Positions 1 to 5,642 of a stretch of DNA of 6,117 nucleotides are shown piece after piece. Every line of letters begins with the position of its first letter. The first letter of the stretch is position 1. The translations under genes were made by a program, and so were the position numbers. The notes under the pieces were generated by a model, which saw nothing but the letters and a program-made list of their open reading frames with translations, searched no databases and had not been told where the DNA came from. The DNA comes from Acetobacteraceae bacterium (lineage in GTDB: Bacteria; Pseudomonadota; Alphaproteobacteria; Acetobacterales; Acetobacteraceae). The stretch spans positions 1-6,117 of the forward strand of contig JASHVB010000908.1 in assembly GCA_030039695.1 (NCBI GenBank), given 5' to 3'.

Positions 1-297
1 TGCGACACACTGACTGGCGCAGAAGCGGAGCGCATCGGCCTGATCTCGCTGGCGGTGGAAGACGCCGAGCTCGACGCGAAGGCACTGGAGATTGCCACGC
101 GACTTGCCGAAGGCGCGCCGAATGCGATTCGCTGGACGAAATACGCGCTGAACAATTGGCTGCGCATGGCGGGGCCGATCTTCGATACATCGCTTGCGCT
201 GGAGTTCATGGGCTTCAGCTCGCCCGATGTGCAGGAAGGCCTGGCCGCGCACAAGGAAAAGCGTCGGCCATCGTTCAATCCTGATTCGCCGCTATAG
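1..297 (+). CDS. Enoyl-CoA hydratase/isomerase family protein, C-terminal part (5' end outside window)
   Basis: The frame is open from the first base and ends at TAG 295-297, giving the last 98 residues of a crotonase-fold protein that is normally about 260 residues. The visible part begins with the typical segment after the active-site core ([16 protein letters not shown], the 'A..GLv..vv' motif). It continues with the [10 protein letters not shown] helix and the [12 protein letters not shown] helix, and ends with the family C-terminus [14 protein letters not shown], which forms the lid helix. The oxyanion-hole and catalytic glutamate regions lie outside the window, so hydratase, isomerase and ring-hydrolase activities cannot be told apart. 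The family acts on CoA thioesters in the cytoplasm, mostly in beta-oxidation or aromatic/alicyclic acid degradation. The SDR gene starts 12 nt after this stop, so the two are probably co-transcribed and the SDR may oxidise the hydroxyacyl-CoA made here (inference). Confidence 0.9.
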   Translation, partial: CDTLTGAEAERIGLISLAVEDAELDAKALEIATRLAEGAPNAIRWTKYALNNWLRMAGPIFDTSLALEFMGFSSPDVQEGLAAHKEKRRPSFNPDSPL

Positions 298-303
298 CGG
301 AGG
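298..303 (+). promoter_or_regulatory. Ribosome binding site of the SDR gene
   Basis: CGGAGG lies 6 nt before the ATG at 310 and directly after the stop of the upstream hydratase gene. It fixes the SDR start and suggests translational coupling between the two genes. Confidence 0.75.
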
Positions 304-309
304 CACACG

Positions 310-1056
310 ATGGACCTGGCGAACCGGGCGGTCATCGTCACCGGCGGCGCGTCCGGTATAGGACGTGCCACAGCGCTGCTGCTGGCACGCAACGGCGCAC
401 GCGTGTTCGTCGGCGATGTCGACGCGATCCGCGGCGCGGAGCTGGCGCAGCAGTGCGCCAAGGACTCACTGCCGATCGAGTTCCTGCCGATGGATCTCAC
501 CGACTCTGGGTCTGTCACCGCGTTCGTCGACACGACAAACGCGAAGGTGTCGCGCGTGGATGTGCTGGTGAACGGTGCCGGCTGGGATCGCATCGAGCCG
601 TTCATGAACAACACGCCGGAACTCTGGGATCGACTGATCAGCATCAATCTGATGGGCGCGATACGGCTCACGCGGGCGCTGCTGCCAGGGATGATAGCCG
701 CCGGACAGGGCAAGATTGTCAACATCGCGTCAGACGCGGGACGCGTCGGCAGCATGGGTGAGACTGTCTATTCCGCGGCCAAAGGTGGACTGATCGCGTT
801 TACCAAGTCACTGGCGCGGGAAATGGCCCAGCACCGCATCAACGTGAACTGCGTCTGTCCCGGCCCCACGGACACACCGTTGTTCGCCTCGCTGCCGGAC
901 CGGCTGCGCGATGCGCTGACGCGCGCGATTCCGTTCCGCCGTATTGCGACAGCGGAGGAGATCGCCGAAGCCGTCATGTTCTTTGCTGGTCCGCGTTCCG
1001 ACTACATCACGGGCCAGGTGCTGAGCGTCAGCGGTGGTCTGACGATGGCGGACTGA
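310..1056 (+). CDS. SDR family NAD(P)-dependent oxidoreductase, resembling 2-hydroxycyclohexanecarboxyl-CoA dehydrogenase (BadH-like)
   Basis: This 248-residue protein has the normal length of a classical short-chain dehydrogenase. The nucleotide-binding motif TGGASGIG covers residues 11-18. An acidic residue after the second strand (GDVD, Asp36) favours NAD over NADP. The structural motif reads NGAG (88-91) instead of the usual NNAG. The catalytic tetrad is complete: Asn113, Ser141, Tyr154 and Lys158 (YSAAK). The C-terminal half is intact, with CPGPTDTPL at 183-191 and GQVLSVSGGLTM at 235-246. From memory, stretches such as NIASDAGRVGS, VCPGPTDT and the C-terminus resemble BadH of the cyclohexanecarboxylate branch of anaerobic benzoate degradation in Rhodopseudomonas. 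Many unrelated SDRs share some of these, so the substrate is inferred only. Sitting behind an enoyl-CoA hydratase fits oxidation of a hydroxyacyl-CoA. FabG-like ketoreductase activity is the main alternative. Confidence 0.93.
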   Translation: MDLANRAVIVTGGASGIGRATALLLARNGARVFVGDVDAIRGAELAQQCAKDSLPIEFLPMDLTDSGSVTAFVDTTNAKVSRVDVLVNGAGWDRIEPFMNNTPELWDRLISINLMGAIRLTRALLPGMIAAGQGKIVNIASDAGRVGSMGETVYSAAKGGLIAFTKSLAREMAQHRINVNCVCPGPTDTPLFASLPDRLRDALTRAIPFRRIATAEEIAEAVMFFAGPRSDYITGQVLSVSGGLTMAD

Positions 1057-1058
1057 GA

Positions 1059-1456
1059 TCACTCGCCAGCCGCGAGGGCGGGGCGCCGGCCTTGGCTCGT
1101 GGCGGAGCATCAGCACTAACGATAGCAGGCCGGGACTGACCACGAAGGTCATCATGCGATAGTCGTTGTCAAAAGCGATGCTGCGCGCCTGGTGGCCGAC
1201 CGTGCGGTCGGGCAGTGCCGCGCCGTGCCGCGTCATCGGGGCCAGCCAGCGCGACGCGGCGCTGTGCCCCTGCAACACGCGGTCGAATGGCATGACGGTG
1301 GCGACAATGCCGGCGTGCGAGACCTGCGCGTTGCCCACCGCCATGAACCGCATCCCCGACACGGCGATCGCTTGTCTCGTCTTGCAGCAGAGCGCCTGGA
1401 CGAGGTGGCATAACCGCGCAGCGAGGGCGGCAGCGCGGTGTAGGTCTTGTTGAGTG
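1059..1456 (-). pseudogene. Decayed C-terminal remnant of a DHA2-family (EmrB-like) MFS transporter
   Basis: Read on the minus strand, this stretch resembles the last quarter of a 14-helix drug:H+ antiporter. It begins near 1454 in one frame with LNKTYTALPPSLRGYATS, like the 'lP..lrG.atsl' loop of the family. It then continues, after a shift of one base near 1399-1403, as QALCCKTRQAIAVSGM (compare '..L.Rn.GqaIavSv'). Next come NAQVSHAGIVATVMPFDRVL, a segment ending HQARSIAFDNDYRMM, and a hydrophobic final helix (TFVVSPGLLSLVLMLR). The long frame runs on without a stop into the SDR gene. In a neighbouring frame, however, ALAAGE followed by TGA ends at 1059, two bases past the SDR stop, which suggests a second frameshift near 1075-1090. 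About 370 N-terminal residues are absent, so it cannot encode a working transporter. Family assignment is by pattern recognition. Chance coding resemblance on the strand opposite non-coding DNA is the alternative. Confidence 0.68.
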
Positions 1457-1505
1457 CGTCTGGCGGTGTCGCGCGGCTGAGCCATTGGGTCCCTCCAGTC
1501 CGCGC

Positions 1506-1526
1506 CCCACGCGTTGCAAGCGTGGG
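1506..1526. repeat. Inverted repeat, 7-bp stem with 7-nt loop
   Basis: CCCACGC (1506-1512) pairs perfectly with GCGTGGG (1520-1526) around the loop GTTGCAA. No T-run follows on either strand, so a rho-independent terminator is unlikely. The position, about 60 nt upstream of the MmgE/PrpD ATG, suits an operator or a leader hairpin. It could also mark the deletion scar beside the transporter relic. Function is inferred from position only. Confidence 0.4.
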
Positions 1527-1571
1527 TTGGCTCCCTTGGCCGATCGTCCGCTTTGCGCGACAGTGCCGCGG

Positions 1572-1580
1572 ACCGGAGGA
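1572..1580 (+). promoter_or_regulatory. Ribosome binding site deciding the MmgE/PrpD start
   Basis: ACCGGAGGA lies 8 nt before the ATG at 1589. The open frame extends upstream to about 1514, but those extra codons give a low-complexity, non-family N-terminus and have no good Shine-Dalgarno site. The start at 1589 is therefore preferred. Confidence 0.85.
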
Positions 1581-1588
1581 CACGCGCC

Positions 1589-2986
1589 ATGGGCATCACC
1601 ACGCAGCTTTCCGAATTTACCGCCAACATCCGCCTCGGCATGCTGCCGTCGGCGGTGGTGCAGCGGACACGGTTCCTGGTGTTGGACCTTGTCGGCAATA
1701 TCGTGCGTGCGCGGCATGACGCGGAGAGCACCGCGTCGTTCCTCGGCGCGGTGCGCGCGATGGGCATGGCGGCCGGCAACAGCGGCGTGTTCGGCGATGC
1801 GGCGCGCTACACGCCGGCAGGCGCGGCGTTCCTGAACGGCGCGTTGGCCCACTCGCTGGATTTCGACGACACACATGCAGCCGGCTCACTCCACCCGGGC
1901 GCGCCAGTGATCCCCGCGGCGCTGGCGGCGGGTGAGATGGTGGGAGCGTCGGGTGCCGACGTGCTGGCGGCGATCGTTGCCGGCTACGAGATCACCTGCC
2001 GCGTCGCCTTGGCGCTGCCGGCGGGCGAGCACTACGACCGCGGCTTTCATCCCACCGCGACCTGCGGCGCATTCGGTGCGGCGGCGGCGGCGGCGCGGGT
2101 GTTCGGGCTGGACGCCGACGGCGTAGCAGGCGCGCTGGGTACCGTGCTGAGCCAGTGCGCCGGCAGCTTGCAGTTCCTCGCGAACGGCGCATGGACCAAG
2201 CGCTTCCAGGTCGGTTGGGCGGCGTGCAACGGGCTCATGGCGGCGACGCTGGTGCGCGAGGGCTTCAAGGGCGCCTCAGAAGCTCTCGAGGGCCGGCATG
2301 GTTTCCTGCGTGCGTATGCACCGAATCCGAAGCCGGAGCGGGCTGTGCAGGAACTCGGTCGCACGTTCGAGCTGATGAACACCGCGGTGAAGCCCTACCC
2401 GTCCTGCCGCTATGGCCATGCCGGCATCGATGCGGCGCTTGCGTTGCGCGCGGCCAACGACCTGAAGCCGGAGCAAATCACCGCGGTGACGCTGGGGCTG
2501 CCGCGGTCGGGGATGATGCTGATTGGCGACCCGGCGGAGAAGAAGTCCAACCCACAGAACGTCGTGGATGGACAATTCAGCGGGCCGTTCGTCATCTCCT
2601 CGGCGCTGGCGACCGGTGCGATGGGTTGGGACAGCTATGACCTGCTGCAGGATGCGACGGTGCGCGGCCTGTTGCCGAAGGTGCATTGCGAGATCGACCC
2701 CGAGATTGAGGCGGAGTTCCCCGCGAACATGTCCGGCAAGCTGACGATCGAGGCGCGCGGCCAGACATTCGTGCAGAAAGTGGTGGTGCCGAAGGGCGAG
2801 CCTTCGAACTTCCTGAGCGAGGGGGAGCTGCGCGCGAAATTCTCGGGCCTGACCAGCGCGGTGCTCGGGGTGGAGCGCTCGGCACGGCTGGCAGACGGCG
2901 TGCTGGCGATCGATACCGCGGCGGACGTGTCGGGGCTGATGCGGCTGGCCTCGCCACTGGCACCGGCGCGGCTGGCGGGGGAGTAA
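1589..2986 (+). CDS. MmgE/PrpD family protein (2-methylcitrate dehydratase / cis-aconitate decarboxylase-like)
   Basis: This 465-residue protein has the usual family length of about 450-480. The N-terminal all-helical domain holds the signature NGALAHSLDFDDTH (83-96) followed by LHPG (101-104). HPTATCGAFGAAAAAARVFG (154-173) and WTKRFQVGWAACNG (202-215) follow. The lid domain begins near KPYPSCRYGHAGIDAAL (268-284). By position, Asp93, His102, Lys204 and His277 correspond to active-site residues known in cis-aconitate decarboxylase, so the site looks intact. Characterised members dehydrate 2-methylcitrate (PrpD) or decarboxylate cis-aconitate, and all are cytoplasmic. No prpB or prpC partner is visible, so a methylcitrate-cycle role is not supported. 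The stop is only 5 nt before the LLM oxidoreductase start, so the two are almost certainly one transcript, probably acting on one catabolic route. The true substrate is unknown. Confidence 0.95.
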   Translation: MGITTQLSEFTANIRLGMLPSAVVQRTRFLVLDLVGNIVRARHDAESTASFLGAVRAMGMAAGNSGVFGDAARYTPAGAAFLNGALAHSLDFDDTHAAGSLHPGAPVIPAALAAGEMVGASGADVLAAIVAGYEITCRVALALPAGEHYDRGFHPTATCGAFGAAAAAARVFGLDADGVAGALGTVLSQCAGSLQFLANGAWTKRFQVGWAACNGLMAATLVREGFKGASEALEGRHGFLRAYAPNPKPERAVQELGRTFELMNTAVKPYPSCRYGHAGIDAALALRAANDLKPEQITAVTLGLPRSGMMLIGDPAEKKSNPQNVVDGQFSGPFVISSALATGAMGWDSYDLLQDATVRGLLPKVHCEIDPEIEAEFPANMSGKLTIEARGQTFVQKVVVPKGEPSNFLSEGELRAKFSGLTSAVLGVERSARLADGVLAIDTAADVSGLMRLASPLAPARLAGE

Positions 2987-2991
2987 GTGCC

Positions 2992-4230
2992 ATGCATCTG
3001 ATGTATTTCACCGAGCAACCGATGTCGGCCTATTTCGCGCAGGCGGGCCTCGATTTCGGCGCAACTGCGCTGATGTTCTCGAACAGCTATTTCGATCCGC
3101 GCGAGGGCAGCCGGCTGTACAACGAGTATCTGGAACATTACCAGCTGGTCGATCAGCTCGGCTTCGACGGCATCATGCTGAACGAGCATCACAACGCGCC
3201 GTTCTGCATGCAGGCGCGCTGCAACATGTTCGCCGCGATCCTCGCCGCGGTGACGCGGAACGTGAAGATCGTATTGCTCGGCAATCCACTGCCGCTGTCG
3301 GAGAATCCGGTGCAGCTCGCTGAAGAGCTGGCGATGATCGATATGATCAGCAAAGGCCGGCTGGTGTCGGGCTTCGTGCGTGGCGGCGGGCAGGAGCAAC
3401 TCGCCAACAATGTGAACCCGGCGTTCAACCGCGAGCGGTTCGAGGAAGCGCACGATCTGATCGTGCGAATTTGGACCGAGCCCGGGCCGTTTCGCTGGGA
3501 GGGCACGCATTATCAGCATCGCGTCGTCAATCCGTGGGCGGTGCCGCTGCAGAAGCCACATCCGCGCATCTGGATTCCGGGCGTGGTCAGCCGCGAAACG
3601 ATCATCTGGGCGGCGCGACACGGCTATCCGTATATCGCGTTGAACACGCCGGTGGAGCGGACCAAGCAGATCTGGAAGATGTACGATGACGAGGCGGCGG
3701 ATGTCGGGCTGCCGGGCGGTCCGTCGTATCACGGACTGCTGAAACAGATTCATGTGGCGGAGACGGAGGAGAAGGCGCTCGAGAACGCCCGGCAATTCCT
3801 CTGGATGCAGGGCGAGTTCACTGGCCTCGCGCATCCGGTCTGGAGCACGCCGTCCGGTTATTTCAGCCCGGAGATCAGGCGGCAGTTTGTCGAGTCATCG
3901 GTGGGGCGTGGCGTCAGCCCTCGGGCACGGCCCAACCTGGAAGGGCAGCTCGATGCGATGATGATTATTGCCGGCACGCCGAAGCAGGTGATCGCCAAGC
4001 TGCGTGTGCTGCTGCAGGAGACGCGGCCCGGCATCTTCGCATTCTGGGGCAATGACGGGGCGGTGTCGCATGCCGATGCCAAAACGTGCATCCGGCTCCT
4101 TGGGGAGGAAGTATTCCCGGCGGTTCGGGAGATGGCGAAGGAGTTCGATCTGCAGGGGCCTTTCGAGACGAGGCAGCCGGTCAGTTTGCATTTCGCGAAC
4201 AGGACGGAGCGACGGGCGGCAGCGGAGTGA
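2992..4230 (+). CDS. LLM class flavin-dependent oxidoreductase (luciferase-like monooxygenase), long form
   Basis: This 412-residue protein has the bacterial luciferase-like TIM-barrel fold. Features visible in order: a first-strand segment with FSNSYFDPREG (29-39), the motif GFDGIMLNEHH (57-67) containing the Glu-His-His seen in luciferase-type enzymes, and KIVLLGNPLPL (92-102). These are followed by LAEELAMIDMISKGRLVSGFVRG (109-131, the classical 'a.e.a.lD.lS.GRl..G..rG'), WTEPGPFRWEG (161-171), PRIWIPG (191-197) and the late AGTPKQVIAKL (327-337). The last roughly 30 residues are polar and probably flexible. The start is supported by GGGGGAG at 2977-2983, overlapping the end of the MmgE/PrpD gene. 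Such enzymes usually use reduced FMN from a separate reductase to oxygenate or oxidatively cleave small organics. No flavin reductase lies in the window, and the substrate is not evident. Coupling to MmgE/PrpD suggests a shared pathway. Confidence 0.95.
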   Translation: MHLMYFTEQPMSAYFAQAGLDFGATALMFSNSYFDPREGSRLYNEYLEHYQLVDQLGFDGIMLNEHHNAPFCMQARCNMFAAILAAVTRNVKIVLLGNPLPLSENPVQLAEELAMIDMISKGRLVSGFVRGGGQEQLANNVNPAFNRERFEEAHDLIVRIWTEPGPFRWEGTHYQHRVVNPWAVPLQKPHPRIWIPGVVSRETIIWAARHGYPYIALNTPVERTKQIWKMYDDEAADVGLPGGPSYHGLLKQIHVAETEEKALENARQFLWMQGEFTGLAHPVWSTPSGYFSPEIRRQFVESSVGRGVSPRARPNLEGQLDAMMIIAGTPKQVIAKLRVLLQETRPGIFAFWGNDGAVSHADAKTCIRLLGEEVFPAVREMAKEFDLQGPFETRQPVSLHFANRTERRAAAE

Positions 4231-4468
4231 GCTGCTGTCCGTGGGTGCGGTTTGAAGGCGGTAGGGCGCAGTTCCAGCCACGCGGTCTGGGCTGTTGGCA
4301 CAGAGTTCCGCCAAGGCGGGCACATAGTTTCAAAAACTTTGCCGAGCTGCCGGTCGCGTGCTGGCGTCCGGCGTCGGTGAAGTGTTCCATTGACCGGGCG
4401 TTCGTCACGAGGCGGCCAACGCGGAAAGCGCGCCCGTGAACGTTTGTCCCTGCGTTCGCGACACTCTC

Positions 4469-4484
4469 TGCCAAATTGCTGGCA
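4469..4484. repeat. Short inverted repeat TGCCA-N6-TGGCA
   Basis: TGCCA (4469-4473) and TGGCA (4480-4484) flank the AT-rich core AATTGC. This short dyad, about 80 nt upstream of the LLM 2 start, has the shape of a transcription-factor half-site pair. It is short enough to occur by chance, and no regulator gene is nearby. Confidence 0.3.
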
Positions 4485-4489
4485 AAACA

Positions 4490-4513
4490 GATCGCGGCGC
4501 CCCAGCCGCGATC
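4490..4513. repeat. Perfect 9-bp inverted repeat upstream of LLM 2
   Basis: GATCGCGGC (4490-4498) pairs without mismatch with GCCGCGATC (4505-4513) around the 6-nt loop GCCCCA. No T-run follows, so it is not a standard terminator. It lies 52 nt before the LLM 2 ATG and could be an operator or a stable leader hairpin. Function is inferred only. Confidence 0.45.
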
Positions 4514-4550
4514 GACAACCAGGCCCGCCTCACCCAAGCTGGTCGCCAAG

Positions 4551-4559
4551 GGGGAAGGA
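4551..4559 (+). promoter_or_regulatory. Ribosome binding site deciding the LLM 2 start
   Basis: GGGGAAGGA lies 6 nt before the ATG at 4566. The frame is open upstream to about 4476, but those residues do not match the family. MQLGIHLPHAG is a typical N-terminus with the first barrel strand, so 4566 is taken as the start. Confidence 0.85.
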
Positions 4560-4565
4560 CATATT

Positions 4566-5387
4566 ATGCAGCTCGGCATCCACCTACCGCACGCCGGCGA
4601 GCAAGCCGCGCCGGCGCTGATCCGCCGCCACGCGATCCGCGCTGAGGCGCTGGGCTTCGACGATGTCTGGGTCAGCGAGCACATCATCGTGCCGCGCGCT
4701 TCGTTTCCGCGCTCTCCGTTGTTCTACGACCCGGTGGTGACGCTGAGTTATGTCGCCGCGGTGACGGAGCGCGTGCGATTGGGCACCACCGTGCTGGTGT
4801 TGCCGATGCGGCATCCTGTGCCGTTGGCGAAGGAGCTGGCGAGCCTTCACAACCTGTCAAACGGGCGGCTGATCCTGGGCGCCGGCGTCGGCTGGCTGGA
4901 GGCGGAATTCGCCGCGCTCGGTGCGCCGTTCAAGGAGCGCGGGCGGCGCATGGACGAGGGCATTGCCATGATGCGCGCGCTGTGGACCGAGGATCCGGTG
5001 ACGTTCGAGACGAAAGTGATCCCGGCGAAGATCGAGGGAATGACGATGCAGCCTCTGCCGGTGGGTCGCATTCCGCTGTGGATCGGCGGGAGCTCGGACG
5101 CCGCGCTGAAGCGGACGGCGCGGATTGCCGATGGCTGGCACGGCAGCAATGCGACGCCGGACCAAGTGGCGCCGACCGTGCGGCGGCTACGTGCCGAGCG
5201 GCCCGGGGCAGATTTCACGATTTCCGTGCGGACGCACTGGAACGGGAAGGATGTGGGCGAGCTGCGGGAGCGGGTGGCAGCATATGCCGGGGCCGGGGTG
5301 CAGCACGTGCTGGTCGCACCGGTGAATCGGGAGGTGGATGACTGGGACGAGGTGATCGAGGGGGCGGGGACACTGGTCGGAGGGTAG
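4566..5387 (+). CDS. LLM class flavin/F420-dependent oxidoreductase, short form
   Basis: This 273-residue luciferase-like protein is complete and of normal length for the short subfamily often annotated as 'probable F420-dependent oxidoreductase' (TIGR03619-like). Motifs in order: MQLGIHLPHAG (1-11, first strand), EALGFDDVWVSEHI (27-40), the DPVVTLSYVAAVTERVRLGT block (55-74) and HPVPLAKELASLHNLSNGRL (83-102). GAGVGW (105-110), IPLWIGGSS (169-177) and RIADGWHG (186-193) follow. The cofactor could be FMN or F420. F420 is uncommon in Proteobacteria, and nothing here shows a choice. It is clearly a different subfamily from the 412-residue LLM upstream, with little evident similarity outside the fold motifs, so it is not a recent duplicate. 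Its 335-nt leader with inverted repeats suggests separate expression from the MmgE-LLM pair, although read-through is possible. Substrate unknown. Confidence 0.94.
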   Translation: MQLGIHLPHAGEQAAPALIRRHAIRAEALGFDDVWVSEHIIVPRASFPRSPLFYDPVVTLSYVAAVTERVRLGTTVLVLPMRHPVPLAKELASLHNLSNGRLILGAGVGWLEAEFAALGAPFKERGRRMDEGIAMMRALWTEDPVTFETKVIPAKIEGMTMQPLPVGRIPLWIGGSSDAALKRTARIADGWHGSNATPDQVAPTVRRLRAERPGADFTISVRTHWNGKDVGELRERVAAYAGAGVQHVLVAPVNREVDDWDEVIEGAGTLVGG

Positions 5388-5642
5388 GTGGGGCGTAGCG
5401 CGATCGGAGCTTGTGACGTCTCCGGTTCGACCTTGCGCCTTCGCGGACACCTCCATCGACTTCTTGTCGACATGGTGCGGTCGGCCCGGCCGCTTGCGCC
5501 GGGCGTTGGTCTGTTGCCGCGTCTGGCGAAGCAGGTTCGTCCGGTCCGCCGCGCGGAGAAGCACTCCGCCCATGCTAAGCGCGAATCGGGCAGTGATGAT
5601 GGGATCAGACCGGCTAGAAATGTCCGACGGTGGGACCCATGG
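5388..5642. other. 255-nt intergenic gap between convergent genes
   Basis: No supported gene is present; frames on both strands translate to arginine-rich sequence without family motifs. It separates the plus-strand LLM 2 gene from the minus-strand bacterioferritin gene, so both transcripts should end here. The only clear structure is the GC-rich hairpin at 5484-5504. Confidence 0.5.
5484..5504. terminator. Possible bidirectional hairpin terminator (no T-run)
   Basis: GCCCGGC (5484-5490) pairs perfectly with GCCGGGC (5498-5504) across the loop CGCTTGC. It lies between convergent genes, which suits transcription termination. There is no proper U-tract on either side, so it may only slow polymerase or protect 3' ends. 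Weak call. Confidence 0.3.

Larger units (their letters stand above)
1457..1588 (+). other. Leader region of the MmgE/PrpD gene
   Basis: These 132 bases lie between the recognisable end of the transporter relic and the MmgE/PrpD start. They contain a perfect 7-bp inverted repeat (1506-1526) and the ribosome binding site (1572-1580). I see no convincing -35/-10 pair. TTGCAA at 1514-1519 lies in the hairpin loop but has no matching -10 at 16-18 nt. The promoter of the MmgE-LLM pair is presumably here or inside the relic. Confidence 0.45.
4231..4565 (+). other. 335-nt stretch without a gene, leader of the second LLM gene
   Basis: I see no credible coding sequence here. Open frames on either strand give arginine- and cysteine-rich, non-family translations. 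Local base composition is less uniformly GC-rich than the genes, with short A/T patches near 4326-4340 (AGTTT-CAA-AAACT) and 4474-4487. Two cleaner inverted repeats occur at 4469-4484 and 4490-4513, and a strong ribosome binding site lies at the right end. The spacing suggests LLM 2 has its own promoter, but I could not identify one with confidence. There is no rho-independent terminator after the first LLM gene. Confidence 0.5.

Noticed and set aside
1469..1485. Possible new minus-strand gene starting at ATG 1485 behind a GGAGGG sequence
   Set aside because: The start has good spacing, but the following codons show no family resemblance until after the frameshift point. The frame then has no stop before invading the SDR gene. 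A short novel fusion is possible but unsupported.
1514..1588. N-terminal extension of the MmgE/PrpD protein
   Set aside because: The upstream codons do not resemble the family, and the strong ribosome binding site at 1572-1580 points to the ATG at 1589.
808..1779. 323-codon minus-strand open frame taken as an intact gene
   Set aside because: Only its middle part resembles a transporter. Its ends run antisense through the SDR and MmgE/PrpD genes, and the homology continues in another frame, so it is a relic and not an intact gene.
2635..3834. 399-codon open frame on the minus strand
   Set aside because: It lies opposite the well-supported MmgE/PrpD and LLM genes. Its translation is arginine- and histidine-rich without family motifs, as expected for the antisense of GC-rich coding DNA.
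4326..4338. AGTTT-CAA-AAACT inverted repeat followed by TTT as a terminator of the first LLM gene
   Set aside because: The stem is only 5 bp and AT-rich with a 3-nt loop, about 100 nt after the stop. It is too weak to act as a rho-independent terminator.
4476..4565. N-terminal extension of the second LLM protein
   Set aside because: The extension crosses the inverted repeat and lacks family similarity. The ATG at 4566 has an ideal Shine-Dalgarno site and gives the typical first strand.
4181..4687. 168-codon minus-strand frame across the gap before LLM 2
   Set aside because: It overlaps both flanking LLM genes, has no recognised motif and a cysteine/arginine-rich composition. It is most likely a chance frame.
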